The notes under the pieces are model-generated. The model had not been told where the DNA came from, ran no database searches, and saw only the letters and a list, made by a program, of their open reading frames with translations. Source: Vibrio sp. JPW-9-11-11 (GTDB taxonomy: Bacteria > Pseudomonadota > Gammaproteobacteria > Enterobacterales > Vibrionaceae). From it: DNA of 64,000 nt. The position numbers and the translations under genes were made by a program. Below, one piece after another: positions 1 through 8,157 of the stretch (its first letter is position 1; each line of letters starts with the position of its first letter). The DNA lies in the NCBI RefSeq assembly GCF_013369335.1, contig NZ_SZQJ01000009.1, forward strand, positions 62,001 through 126,000, given 5' to 3'.

Positions 1-1
1 T

Positions 2-442
2 ATCGAATGTGGTGATGCCGCGCATGGCCTTGGCGGTATGATCATCGGTGACGGCGGCTGCTCTTGTGCCGGTGACGTAGCGAAAGCCTTTGGCGGCGGC
101 GCAGACTTTGTTATGCTCGGTGGTATGTTAGCGGGCCATGAAGAAGCTGGTGGTGAACTCGTGGTCAAAGATGGTGAGACCTTCATGAAGTTCTACGGCA
201 TGTCTTCTCAGTCGGCTATGGACAAGCACTCAGGTGGTGTAGCTAAGTACCGCGCCGCTGAAGGTAAAACCGTACTTCTTCCATTCCGTGGCAGCGTTCA
301 CGGCACTATCTCAGACATCCTGGGTGGTGTACGCTCAACCTGCACATACGTAGGCGCAGCAAAGCTTAAAGAGCTAACTAAGCGTACGACTTTCATCCGT
401 GTACAAGAGCAAGAGAACAACGTATTCGGTAAAGAGAAGTAA
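2..442 (+). CDS. guaC: GMP reductase, C-terminal part
   Basis: This is the 3' part of GMP reductase, which converts GMP to IMP with NADPH in cytosolic purine salvage. The frame is open from base 2, so the gene starts upstream of the window; the internal ATG at 38 is not its start. The TIM-barrel phosphate-binding region is visible ([20 protein letters not shown]), followed by [13 protein letters not shown] and the conserved KYRAAEGK region. The catalytic cysteine loop would lie upstream and is not visible. The C-terminus looks complete. A Tn7-like transposon end begins 18 bases after the stop codon, as expected if guaC is an attachment gene. Identification is confident. Confidence 0.95.
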   Translation: MECGDAAHGLGGMIIGDGGCSCAGDVAKAFGGGADFVMLGGMLAGHEEAGGELVVKDGETFMKFYGMSSQSAMDKHSGGVAKYRAAEGKTVLLPFRGSVHGTISDILGGVRSTCTYVGAAKLKELTKRTTFIRVQEQENNVFGKEK

Positions 443-459
443 TCCAATACTTCGGAAAA

Positions 460-488
460 TGTTGAAACAACCATAAATTGATATTGCC
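460..488 (+). mobile_element. Tn7-like (I-F3 CRISPR-transposon type) terminal end
   Basis: The sequence TGTTGAAACAACCATAAATT starts at 460 and continues as GATATTGCC. TGT is the usual outer tip of Tn7-like ends. The ACAACCATAAATTGATATTG block resembles, from memory, the repeated TnsB-binding sites at the ends of type I-F3 CRISPR-associated Tn7-like elements. It sits 18 bases after the guaC stop and about 80 bases before a tnsA remnant, which is the right-end arrangement of Tn7 relatives. Only one clear binding site is visible where two or three would be normal, so the end may be shortened. No matching left end was found in the window. Confidence 0.72.
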
Positions 489-542
489 TCTTCATAGTCT
501 AGACTTACGTAAGTTTACGTCAAAATCGTGATGAGGCAATAT
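481..542. promoter_or_regulatory. 10-bp inverted repeat upstream of tnsA remnant
   Basis: ATATTGCCTC (481-490) is repeated exactly inverted as GAGGCAATAT (533-542), ending just before the tnsA ATG at 544. The left arm overlaps the putative TnsB site, and the right arm covers the ribosome-binding region. A smaller palindrome, ACTTACGTAAGT, lies between them. It could be an operator for a transposon regulator or a hairpin in the leader; neither can be proven from sequence. Confidence 0.4.
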
Positions 543-543
543 T

Positions 544-840
544 ATGTCTGATCTACCTTCTCCTTCTACTGCCACCCTGCTTGAACTTGAAAGTGCGTTT
601 GACACCCCTGCTCGGAACTTAACTAAGTCACGCGGAAAAAACATACACCGTTACGTCAGTGCTAAGACGGGAAAAAAGAATCACGGTAGAATCTTTTTTA
701 GAATGTGCCGCTTGTTATCATTTTGATTCGAACCTAGTATCGTTCGCTTTTGTTCTCAACCCATAAGATTTTCATGCAGCCTAAATGGTAAGACTCATAC
801 TTATGTTCCAGACTTTCTAGTTCAATTTGATACCGGTGAA
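544..840 (+). pseudogene. tnsA: tnsA-like heteromeric transposase endonuclease, broken N-terminal remnant
   Basis: TnsA is the endonuclease that cuts the 5' strands during Tn7-type cut-and-paste transposition. The ATG at 544 opens a frame with PARNLTKSRGKNIHRYVSAK, typical of TnsA N-termini in CRISPR-associated Tn7-like elements. The frame shifts near 680-690, in and after an A-rich run, into TVESFLECAACYHFD. It shifts again near 727-735 into EPSIVRFCSQPIRF and THTYVPDFLVQFDTGE, which contains the expected VPDF acidic active-site region. Homology stops at 840, where an IS5-type end begins. At least two frameshifts plus truncation make the gene non-functional. No tnsB, tnsC, tniQ or cas gene follows. 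Confidence 0.8.
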
Positions 841-1212
841 GGCTTTGTTGCTTAAATCGATGGAACTAAATCAAGAAGCTGCGATCTGATCGGCTACACC
901 CATCAATCGTTGTAACCTCATGCCTAAACCTCGTTACAAAACAACTAACTGGAAGCAGTACAGAAGCAGTACAATAAAGCCTTAATCAACCGTGGTTCTT
1001 TGAACTTTTGGATTGATGAGGAAGCGATAGCCGAGTGGAAACAAACAAGACAAGCGTGGTAGACCTCGCCGATTCAGCGACCTAGCCATTACTACTGCAC
1101 TGATGGTGAAGAACGTTTTCTCTATTCCATTGAGAGTGTTGCAAGGTTTTCTAGACTCCGTATTTAAGCTTGCTAACGTCCCACTAGTTTGTCTGCACTA
1201 GATCTGTATACC
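841..1212 (+). mobile_element. IS5/IS903-type insertion sequence fragment (left end and transposase N-terminus)
   Basis: GGCTTTGTTGCTTAAATCGA at 841 is an IS5/IS903-type terminal inverted repeat that abuts the interrupted tnsA codons. The transposase starts at 920 (MPKPRYKTTNWKQY). It is then disrupted by a tandem 11-base duplication (AGAAGCAGTAC), a further frame change near 1050 and an in-frame stop near 1195. The readable parts include the helix-turn-helix region GRPRRFSDLAITTALMVKN. Homology fades near 1212, so the catalytic DDE domain and right end are missing. A second fragment of the same element type lies at 9395-9546. Confidence 0.8.
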
Positions 1213-1266
1213 CGTGATCATTGAAGATACTTGCTTTTCAATAGAATCAGAATCATGCTGCGCACC

Positions 1267-1708
1267 ATGAAAATTACGCTGACTCCTCAACAGAAAATAC
1301 AACTCGAACATATGCACGACATTGAACGTGATAGTCGAGTCTGCGACCGTATTAAGGCTGTTTTGCTTGCTTCCGAAGGTTGGAGTCAGACCATGAACGC
1401 GCAAGCTCTTCGCATTCATGAATCGACCGTTGCACGTCACCGCAGTGACTTAGTCAGAGATGCGGCGTTTGTCCTTAATATTGAACTGCATTATCTTCCA
1501 CCTTAATAGCCCAAACCTCAACCCAATATAGCGGTTATGGAAAGTAATGAATGGGAAGTCGAGGAACAACGTGTACTTCAAAAGAAAACGGGACTTCAAG
1601 GCGGCAATAGACCAATTTTTTGCAGTGACTCTTCCAGAGATCTCAGGCTCTTTGACATCTCGAATTAATGATAATTTTCAAGCTCTCAAACCTGCATCTT
1701 CAAGTTGA
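1267..1708 (+). pseudogene. IS630-family transposase with internal deletion
   Basis: The N-terminal helix-turn-helix part is readable from the ATG at 1267 (LTPQQKIQLEHMHDIERDSR, then DRIKAVLLASEGWSQT). Around 1450-1470 it jumps directly to the C-terminal part (IELHYLPP, then after a frameshift SPNLNPI, RLWKVMN and the tail PEISGSLTSRINDNFQALKP), ending at 1706-1708. The catalytic middle with the first two DDE aspartates is gone, and there are several stops and frame changes. It follows the IS5-type fragment directly, so the zone has taken repeated insertions and deletions. Bases 1709-1786 hold nothing recognisable. Confidence 0.78.
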
Positions 1709-1786
1709 TTCGGTATACATAAGAAAGCAACGTTAAGATAGAGTTTCACATCTACTTAACATTGCCCGTTTTAGCTAATACTTACT

Positions 1787-3016
1787 TTATTTTGCGTGAG
1801 GTGGTTTGACATCAGAACCGTATTTCTCGTTCGCATCTTTATAAATATCGGTTACTACGTCTTTAAAAACTTCGCGACCTTCTGCAATGAACTTAGTAAA
1901 ACCAACTCGGTCTTTTCCATCTGCCGGTTTTTTCTTCGTCAATGAAGGCTGTGGCCAAGTGTGCTCATCCACCACTGTCATTCGAGTTTTGATTTCATCT
2001 TTAGTGATGTTCCAAACCATGTAATCATTTGCCAATGACAATGGTCCACGGTATGTCGTACGCACCTGCTCAGCAATTTCTTGAGTTGAGTCAAAATCAT
2101 TGTAGAAATGGTACGCTACGGCCAAACGAGGCTTCGTTACTTCCATGATCTTGCCAAACATAGCAGGAGCAGTGTGTACCTGCGTTCCTACGTTTAGTGC
2201 ATCTTCCACAGGGAACTTAAATTTGCTTACTAGCTGTGTGGGGGGGATGAAGCTCTCATGAATCGAAATATCCACGCCTTTAGTATGTTCCATCCACCAT
2301 TTGTTCGGGTACGTATCACCAGAGAACGCAAACTTAAGGTCGTTCCACTCCAAAATATAGCTAACTGGTCCATCCATCGCGTGTACAGCAGGGATAGAGC
2401 GAATGGTGACACCATTATCTTGGTAAACAACGGCATTTTCACCTTTGTAATCAAATTCGGTCACTTCGATTTGGAAACCTTTGGTGTTCACGTTTCCTTG
2501 ACGAGAATCCCAGTCCCAACGAAGGAAGCTCTTCATGCCGTCAATCGCGAATTTCGTACCCCACTCCGGTTTTGTACTATTAGGGCCCCAAACTCGTAAA
2601 GGCACCTGACGGTTGTGGATCATCCCACCAACAAACAGAGCATCTAGGTCACCAACGTGGTCGCTGTGCAAATGCGTTATGAAAACCTTGTCTAGCTTAT
2701 CAAAAGGAATGGCCAACGCAGCCAGACGTTCCATAGAGCCTGTACCAACATCAAAAATAAAGTTGTCGCCATTACCAAGCTCAACTAAGAAACACGCACC
2801 TGCTTGTTTTGGTCGTGCTGCTGGCATACCTGTACCACACGCGGTTACACGCATCTCGTAAGGTTTGATTTGCTCGGTGCCCGGAAAGTAAGCATTGCGC
2901 TCAACGGAGGTTGCATGGAAACTCCCGGTATCTGTGTTTGCATATACAGGTGCAATGCCACTTGTAAGAGCAGCTATTAGCGCGAAAGAAGCGGTCGAAA
3001 GTTTGGCTTTCATCAA
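1787..3016 (-). CDS. Secreted MBL-fold metallo-hydrolase (GntH-like)
   Basis: 409 residues. An N-terminal signal peptide (about residues 1-26, ending PVYA) indicates export. The metallo-beta-lactamase fold shows GTGMPAARP near 61, FDVGTG at 88-93, the metal-binding HLHSDH at 115-120, and later FSGDTYP and an AYHFYND histidine. The overall shape resembles the family automatically named guanitoxin biosynthesis hydrolase GntH, but no toxin pathway is nearby and the substrate is unknown. It is transcribed away from a LysR regulator at 3463 across a 446-base gap, so that regulator probably controls it. The start is supported by the complete signal peptide. Confidence 0.85.
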   Translation of the reverse strand: MMKAKLSTASFALIAALTSGIAPVYANTDTGSFHATSVERNAYFPGTEQIKPYEMRVTACGTGMPAARPKQAGACFLVELGNGDNFIFDVGTGSMERLAALAIPFDKLDKVFITHLHSDHVGDLDALFVGGMIHNRQVPLRVWGPNSTKPEWGTKFAIDGMKSFLRWDWDSRQGNVNTKGFQIEVTEFDYKGENAVVYQDNGVTIRSIPAVHAMDGPVSYILEWNDLKFAFSGDTYPNKWWMEHTKGVDISIHESFIPPTQLVSKFKFPVEDALNVGTQVHTAPAMFGKIMEVTKPRLAVAYHFYNDFDSTQEIAEQVRTTYRGPLSLANDYMVWNITKDEIKTRMTVVDEHTWPQPSLTKKKPADGKDRVGFTKFIAEGREVFKDVVTDIYKDANEKYGSDVKPPHAK

Positions 3017-3405
3017 TCATTCCTTAGTCTAGCGGCATGAACCAAGACTGAGATCATATTGGAAAATTGCTTTCATAAATTGAAATCAAAAGGAACCTGA
3101 AAGCCAATAAATACACTCTGTATCCCAGTTCAAAGCTAAACATCATCTGGTTTATCTGAACAGCACTAATGTTTGCGAATTTACTAAGTTATGACAAGTT
3201 ATTGCAGATATACCAAAAACGCATTAGCGATATTTAAAATAAAAACCATTTACCTAACTAAGTGACGAAATGATCTAAATCAAATTATAGTGTCTTTTTT
3301 TGTTGGTAACATTCACAGTTAATCAATTTACTCATAACCACATGGCTAATATGACACTTTCCTTATTTGGAAAAATGATTAAAAAGTATAGCGATCGTAC
3401 GCGGC

Positions 3406-3419
3406 ATGCATATATGCAT
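3406..3419. promoter_or_regulatory. 14-bp perfect palindrome in the MBL-hydrolase/LysR divergent region
   Basis: ATGCATATATGCAT is a perfect palindrome 43 bases before the LysR start, and ATGCAT recurs once more at the start codon. It is a candidate autoregulatory operator. The rest of the 3017-3462 gap is AT-rich, with no ORF or RNA gene that I recognise. Confidence 0.35.
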
Positions 3420-3462
3420 AAGTTACGGTATAATTCCCAAAATAAAATTAATTAAAATATGC

Positions 3463-4386
3463 ATGCGTAATTTCGATTTAAATTTGGTTAAAGTCCTGTG
3501 CGCCCTTATCGAGCATAAGAACACACGGATTGCCAGCGAAGCACTGGAGATCAGCCAACCTGCCATCAGTCGTGCTTTAGGACGGCTGCGTATCATCTTT
3601 GATGATGAATTGTTCATTCGAACGCAGACAGGACTAGAACCAACACCAAGAGCGTTAGAGATAGGCTCTCACCTTCCAAAAGCCCTCGACCAGCTCATGC
3701 TCTCTTTGGAAGATTCAATGCCCTTTAAACCGGAGGAGCAGACAGAAACGATTACAATTGCAGCCAATGACTTTGTTGCTAGCTGGCTGGCTCCGTTACT
3801 GGTCAAAAAGGTGTTTGTTCAGGCACCCAATGTTAAGATAAACATCGTAAGCTGGGATTCTAACTCAGTAGCAAATCTGCAAAGTGGAAAAGTACAGATA
3901 GCCATCAATTACTTTCCTCTCGCGTTACCAAAAAACTTAGTTCAGAGAAAAATCGGCACCGATGACTTTGTGTTAGCGATGCGTAAATCACACCCTTTAG
4001 ATGTCGACATTGCCACTGTCGAACATTTGCAACAGTATCCGATTGCTACGATTCTCATTGCCGACTGGAACGATAGCAAAGACTTTGCCGGTGAACGTTT
4101 AGTTGATGCGGGTTACAACGTTAATACCAAGTTACGCAGTACTTCAATCAATGTCATTTTAAGAACGTTAGAAAGCAGCGATATGATCTTTCCTTGCTCA
4201 AAGTATTTAGTCCCTTACTTTGGCAGTAATTTTCGGGCAATTCCTTTGCAAAAAATCGACATTTTTCCTTCTTGTGAAATCTGCGTTGCTATGGCAAATA
4301 ATGTGAGAAATACCCCTATGACTCAATGGTTACAGAGCATAATCAGAGAGACATTGGATGAAGTACTTTGCTCATCACTCCAATAA
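3463..4386 (+). CDS. LysR-family transcriptional regulator
   Basis: About 307 residues. The winged helix-turn-helix is at residues 1-60 (NFDLNLVKVLCALIEHKN, then ISQPAISRALGRLR). A periplasmic-binding-type effector domain follows from about residue 90. The start at 3463 is preferred over the ATG at 3406, because it gives the usual N-terminus (MRNFDLNL) and 3406 lies in a palindrome. The FDLNL opening and spacing resemble the NodD/ToxR-type LysR subgroup. It is divergent from the exported hydrolase at 1787-3016, the likely target; the inducer is unknown. Confidence 0.88.
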   Translation: MRNFDLNLVKVLCALIEHKNTRIASEALEISQPAISRALGRLRIIFDDELFIRTQTGLEPTPRALEIGSHLPKALDQLMLSLEDSMPFKPEEQTETITIAANDFVASWLAPLLVKKVFVQAPNVKINIVSWDSNSVANLQSGKVQIAINYFPLALPKNLVQRKIGTDDFVLAMRKSHPLDVDIATVEHLQQYPIATILIADWNDSKDFAGERLVDAGYNVNTKLRSTSINVILRTLESSDMIFPCSKYLVPYFGSNFRAIPLQKIDIFPSCEICVAMANNVRNTPMTQWLQSIIRETLDEVLCSSLQ

Positions 4387-4514
4387 GCCGCCTTGCGTTT
4401 TGACATGGTGCATTTTTTCTTGCCGGTGAACAATGCCTAGCGGTTTTTCACCACTACATTGTCATTACTCAGGTTAAAGAGTACTTGCGACAAATCATCA
4501 AGCCGAGGATGCAA

Positions 4515-5138
4515 TCACTCCCTGCTTGCATAAGCTAGGACAGATCCTGCTCCGATAAAAAGACAACCAAAGATCTTATTCATCATCTCCATACGCTGCT
4601 CGTTACCAAGCCATTGCGCCAAATTTATCGCTAGCAATGCGTAACCCATCATCACTAAGGTATCGACCACCAGCATAGTGCTTCCGAGTATCAACATTTG
4701 GGTGATATAACCTGCATCAGGGGAAATGAATTGTGGTAACAGCGCAACCAGAAATACAATGCCCTTTGGGTTAGTCACGTTCACAATGACGGATTGAAAA
4801 AACAGCGCTTTGGTATCCACCCGACTCTTGTTTTCAACCCTCAAGTCAGAGACATTCTTTTCCCTAAATTTCTGTACACCCAAAAATATGAGATAAGCAA
4901 CACCTAACCACTTGATGACAGAAAACACGACTTCAGACTGACTCAGGAGTGCACCTAATCCCACTCCCACGAATACAATATTGATTGCATTACCCACTTG
5001 TAGTCCTGCAGTAGACAACAAGCTACGTCGGAACCCATATTTCATAGTTGTTGCCATGGTGTTGACCGCACCGGCACCCGGTGATACCGCCAGCACCAGA
5101 CACGCCACAACGAAAGTCATCCATATTTCAACGTGCAT
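4515..5138 (-). CDS. LysE/RhtB-family amino-acid exporter
   Basis: 207 residues, with about six hydrophobic segments (roughly 4-24, 40-64, 70-90, 112-135, 145-175 and 188-205). The SPGAGAVNTMATT motif in the first helix loop is typical of LysE/RhtB translocators, which export amino acids or homoserine lactone-like compounds from the cytoplasm. It lies 42 bases downstream of the VOC-protein gene on the same strand, so the two are probably co-transcribed and may share a regulator at 5747. Substrate unknown. Confidence 0.88.
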   Translation of the reverse strand: MHVEIWMTFVVACLVLAVSPGAGAVNTMATTMKYGFRRSLLSTAGLQVGNAINIVFVGVGLGALLSQSEVVFSVIKWLGVAYLIFLGVQKFREKNVSDLRVENKSRVDTKALFFQSVIVNVTNPKGIVFLVALLPQFISPDAGYITQMLILGSTMLVVDTLVMMGYALLAINLAQWLGNEQRMEMMNKIFGCLFIGAGSVLAYASRE

Positions 5139-5180
5139 CTATTCTGTCCTTTTTTCTTTATGCCTAGAATTTACGACAAG

Positions 5181-5615
5181 TTACGTCTCAAACAACTGCT
5201 TTTCGATGTCTCTGAATGCTTTAAATTCCAGTGCATTGCCAGACGGATCGTAGAAAAACAGGGTCGCCTGTTCACCAGACTGCCCTTTGAACCGGACATA
5301 AGGCTCTATAACAAACTCGACACCAAAACCTCTCAACCTTTGCGCCAAGCTCTCCCACTCAGACATCTCTAACACCACACCGACGTGAGGCACCGGCACG
5401 GCATGGCTGTCTACCGTGTTGTGATGCAACTTAACAGAACCGGTTGTACCTATGTTGGCATCGTAGTGAATCACCAATTGATGACCATATAGATTAAAAT
5501 CAACCCAGCATTCACTGCTTCGCCCTTGTTGGCAATTCAGTACATCTTTGTAAAAGGCACGCGACTCTTCAAGATCGCGCGCCGGGATTGCGGCGTGAAA
5601 TGGGGTAAGTGCCAT
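5181..5615 (-). CDS. VOC-family protein (glyoxalase/bleomycin-resistance fold)
   Basis: 144 residues. It shows the paired beta-alpha-beta-beta-beta modules of the vicinal oxygen chelate superfamily: [20 protein letters not shown] at the N-terminus and [15 protein letters not shown] near the C-terminus, where the final glutamate is the usual metal ligand. Members include dioxygenases, glyoxalase-like enzymes and binding proteins, and the reaction cannot be assigned here. It is the first gene of a two-gene unit with the LysE exporter and is divergent from a GcvA-like LysR gene, so a role in modifying or resisting a small metabolite is plausible. Confidence 0.87.
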   Translation of the reverse strand: MALTPFHAAIPARDLEESRAFYKDVLNCQQGRSSECWVDFNLYGHQLVIHYDANIGTTGSVKLHHNTVDSHAVPVPHVGVVLEMSEWESLAQRLRGFGVEFVIEPYVRFKGQSGEQATLFFYDPSGNALEFKAFRDIEKQLFET

Positions 5616-5690
5616 AAATTCTCCTTTGCGTTTGCTTCCTAGCGATGGTTTGTCATCGGACGCTTATAATTTATCTTCACTTCACAATAA

Positions 5691-5702
5691 CTAATTAATT
5701 AG
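5691..5702. promoter_or_regulatory. 12-bp palindrome between VOC gene and LysR gene
   Basis: CTAATTAATTAG is a perfect palindrome in the 131-base divergent region, about 45 bases before the LysR start, and lies within the longer near-symmetric AACTAATTAATTAGCTAGTT. It is a reasonable binding site for the LysR product but could also be an AT-rich coincidence. Confidence 0.35.
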
Positions 5703-5746
5703 CTAGTTTAAAACCATGTTTTCTTAAGACTTGAATAGTTAATCTA

Positions 5747-6655
5747 ATGATGAAACCAAGAAGGCTGACGCCCTCTCTCAATGCACTGCGGGCGTTTGAG
5801 GCATCTGCAAGGCATGAAAGCTTCGTAAAAGCGGCAGAAGAATTGGCCGTAACACCCGGGGCAATCAGCCAGCAAGTCAGTGCATTAGAGGAAAAGCTAG
5901 GACTGGCTCTATTTGATCGCGTGAAGCAGAGGTTGTATTTAACACAGGCAGGGAAAACCTACCTTTCTCCGCTCAGAGAGTCATTCGATCGTATGGAGTC
6001 AGCAACCCAGGATCTGCTCACGTATGGCGGGACAGGTGGCAAAATAAAACTTGGAGTATTGCCAACTATCGCCACCTACTGGCTTATTCCTAGACTGCCC
6101 GATTTTTCAATGCATTATCCGAACATTGAATTGCAAATGGAGACCCTTGAGCTCAACTTTGTCTCGCCAGAACGCGCACCCAATATCGAAGGGGGATTCA
6201 TTGACGTAGGTATTTTTTACGGTGATGGATACTGGAAAAACCTACACGCAGAAAAGCTGCTGGAAGAAAACACGATTGCAGTCGCCACGCCCGAATCCGT
6301 CGGTAGCTGTAAAGGAAGCAATCCATTTCACACTCTCCCTTTGCTAAGACACTCGACGCGTCCCCAAACTTGGGAACAGTGGTCTGAGTTTACCCAAGAC
6401 TTGACACTCACCCCCAAAGGTCCGTCATTCGAACACTTTTATATGCTGAAAGCCGCTGCGCTTTCATCAATGGGCATAGCGCTACTTCCAGATATATTCG
6501 TTCAACAAGAAATACAGTCCGGCGCACTGATCCAACTAAATGAGAACGCGATGACATCGAACTACGCTTACTATATCGTCTATCAGGATAAAGGGAGAGA
6601 AAACGTCAATATTGATGCTTTCTGCCAATGGCTACTTGTGCAGAGTTCTGTGTAA
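5747..6655 (+). CDS. LysR-family regulator, GcvA-like
   Basis: 302 residues. The N-terminus PSLNALRAFEASARHESF with VTPGAISQQVSALE is characteristic of the GcvA/AmpR branch of LysR regulators. The effector-binding domain starts near residue 95 (GGKIKLGVLPTIATYWLIPR). Two ATGs stand in tandem (5747 and 5750) and cannot be separated by their weak ribosome-binding context. It is divergent from the VOC-LysE pair, its likely target. Its stop codon overlaps the start of a 44-codon ORF by one base (TAATG). Confidence 0.9.
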   Translation: MMKPRRLTPSLNALRAFEASARHESFVKAAEELAVTPGAISQQVSALEEKLGLALFDRVKQRLYLTQAGKTYLSPLRESFDRMESATQDLLTYGGTGGKIKLGVLPTIATYWLIPRLPDFSMHYPNIELQMETLELNFVSPERAPNIEGGFIDVGIFYGDGYWKNLHAEKLLEENTIAVATPESVGSCKGSNPFHTLPLLRHSTRPQTWEQWSEFTQDLTLTPKGPSFEHFYMLKAAALSSMGIALLPDIFVQQEIQSGALIQLNENAMTSNYAYYIVYQDKGRENVNIDAFCQWLLVQSSV

Positions 6656-6789
6656 TGACCACTATAGCCTGTTGCCACTGTTCAACTAAACTCTCAGGTA
6701 GATGGGGAGTTAAGCCTAAGGAACTGCAACACTCTAGTTGGTGGAACTTACGCTATGGTCAAAGTGCTGAAATAAGAAGACAGGGTTAG
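6655..6789 (+). CDS. Possible 44-residue cysteine-containing small protein
   Basis: This ORF begins in a TAATG overlap with the stop codon of the LysR gene, an arrangement that allows translational coupling. The product starts MTTIACCHCS and contains GRWGVKPKELQHSSWWNLRY before ending in RRQG. A CxHC-like cluster near the N-terminus and the tryptophan-rich centre look non-random. I do not recognise the family. It could also be a remnant of a larger gene whose start happens to touch the LysR stop. The following 90 bases show no ORF. Confidence 0.35.
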   Translation: MTTIACCHCSTKLSGRWGVKPKELQHSSWWNLRYGQSAEIRRQG

Positions 6790-6879
6790 GCATCGTTTCT
6801 CTACTACTTAAGCAACAAATCCTATTTGGATTAGGAAAGCTATGCGGCGAAAAAAAATTCATGATGAACCTAGCTAAGG

Positions 6880-6906
6880 AAACGCCCTAACTTAGATAGG
6901 GCGTTT
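6880..6906. terminator. Rho-independent terminator, probably bidirectional
   Basis: AAACGCCCTA and TAGGGCGTTT form a 10-bp stem around a 7-base loop between the convergent LysR-side transcript and the DUF3179 gene. It lies just after the stop of the minus-strand gene. Confidence 0.75.
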
Positions 6907-6915
6907 ATAGAGGGT

Positions 6916-8157
6916 CTAGAGGCGGTTCAGGTCGGTTTTCGGGAAGAAGTCGGACCAAATAATCCAGTACGCTCCTGCTTTTACTGTTTCAACGCGGTCT
7001 AGTTTGCCGTGGGCGGTTTCACCAAAAAAGTTAATATGTTCAATCTCTTGTTTGGTGTCATTGTAATAGAAACCTAAGCTTTCATATTGCGCATCGTAAC
7101 TAATCACAATGTCTTTGCCGCCAATTTGCGTGTTAATTGGCTGGTCTTGAAGTCGAACGAAATGTTCAGTGTACGCAACAAAGTCATCCCCAACATTCAA
7201 GCCCCAAACTTTCTCTTTACTTGGTAAACGATGATCATTGTATTCCACTGTAGGGAAGGTTGGCTCGTCATAGTATGATTGGTAGGCAATCGCGAGCTTA
7301 AAAATAAACTCCATGATAGGATCGTATACAGCTAGGAATGGATTTTCCCAGAATGTCGGGCGCATATCTTCGACTAAGTAGTCGTTTACAAACACTTCAC
7401 CTTGTGGATAAGCTTCAGCAAAGCGGTTAAATGGCATGCGGAAAGTCGGCCATTCCTGCATTTTACTCTCTTTACCCATGTTACGGTCTTGCTCTTTTTG
7501 ACCCCATAGTTGCTGTACTGGTTCGCCTGTATTGCGATCCCACATCACTAGGTTATTACGCAGTTGGTTAGCGGGGGCGAGATCGAGGGGTTTGCCGTCA
7601 ATCTCAGGAATAAATGCCATGCCCAGATTGGTAAGACCGCAGTATGTCATAACCACATTGTCTTGCTCAGCCGATTCTGGTTTGCCCGCGACATGGGGGC
7701 GTAGGAGCTGTTTATCGGAGTGAGCACGAGCCTTTCCGTTGACCTCCATAACAATCACGCTTTCATGTGGACGAAGGTATTTTTTACCTTCTTCGACCGA
7801 CACGAAATGCCCATCACTCATTCGATCTCGCATCATAAGGTGGGGGTTGATCATGCCGCTGTAAAAAGTGAAGGCAAACACCAATCCTAGTACAGATAAA
7901 GTCAGGTTACCCACGATATCTCTTCGGGTATATTTGAGGTAGGCCATGATACCAACCATGACCACAGCGGTTACACCAAGCAAGTTGCGGTTATACCAAA
8001 CCCACATCGTGGTCTCTCGGTCTGATTGTACAAACCATTGGCTGACATCTGCCAAGTCTTTGAATAGCAATGCGCCTATGTATTGGGCAATGATCATACA
8101 TAGCCAAAAAATGGCTTTGCCATATTTATCGAGGATTGAATTCATACGTTTACTCAT
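6916..8157 (-). CDS. DUF3179 membrane-anchored protein
   Basis: About 413 residues from the preferred ATG (MSKRMNSILDKYG), which has an AGGT element about 11 bases upstream; an in-frame start at 8193 would add 12 poor-quality residues. Three hydrophobic segments lie in the first 115 residues, followed by a large soluble region. That region carries the DUF3179 hallmarks, including MTYCGLTN with its single cysteine and the WDRNTGEPVQQLWGQ stretch. The biochemical role of DUF3179 is not established to my knowledge. A LysR gene lies about 100 bases upstream on the same strand and may regulate it. Confidence 0.85.
   Translation of the reverse strand: MSKRMNSILDKYGKAIFWLCMIIAQYIGALLFKDLADVSQWFVQSDRETTMWVWYNRNLLGVTAVVMVGIMAYLKYTRRDIVGNLTLSVLGLVFAFTFYSGMINPHLMMRDRMSDGHFVSVEEGKKYLRPHESVIVMEVNGKARAHSDKQLLRPHVAGKPESAEQDNVVMTYCGLTNLGMAFIPEIDGKPLDLAPANQLRNNLVMWDRNTGEPVQQLWGQKEQDRNMGKESKMQEWPTFRMPFNRFAEAYPQGEVFVNDYLVEDMRPTFWENPFLAVYDPIMEFIFKLAIAYQSYYDEPTFPTVEYNDHRLPSKEKVWGLNVGDDFVAYTEHFVRLQDQPINTQIGGKDIVISYDAQYESLGFYYNDTKQEIEHINFFGETAHGKLDRVETVKAGAYWIIWSDFFPKTDLNRL

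Noticed and set aside
1198..1440. 80-codon minus-strand ORF across the IS fragments
   Set aside because: It is antisense to the IS5/IS630 remnants, which are recognisable on the plus strand.
1787..3016. Guanitoxin biosynthesis locus
   Set aside because: Only the MBL-fold hydrolase resembles GntH; none of the other pathway enzymes is nearby.
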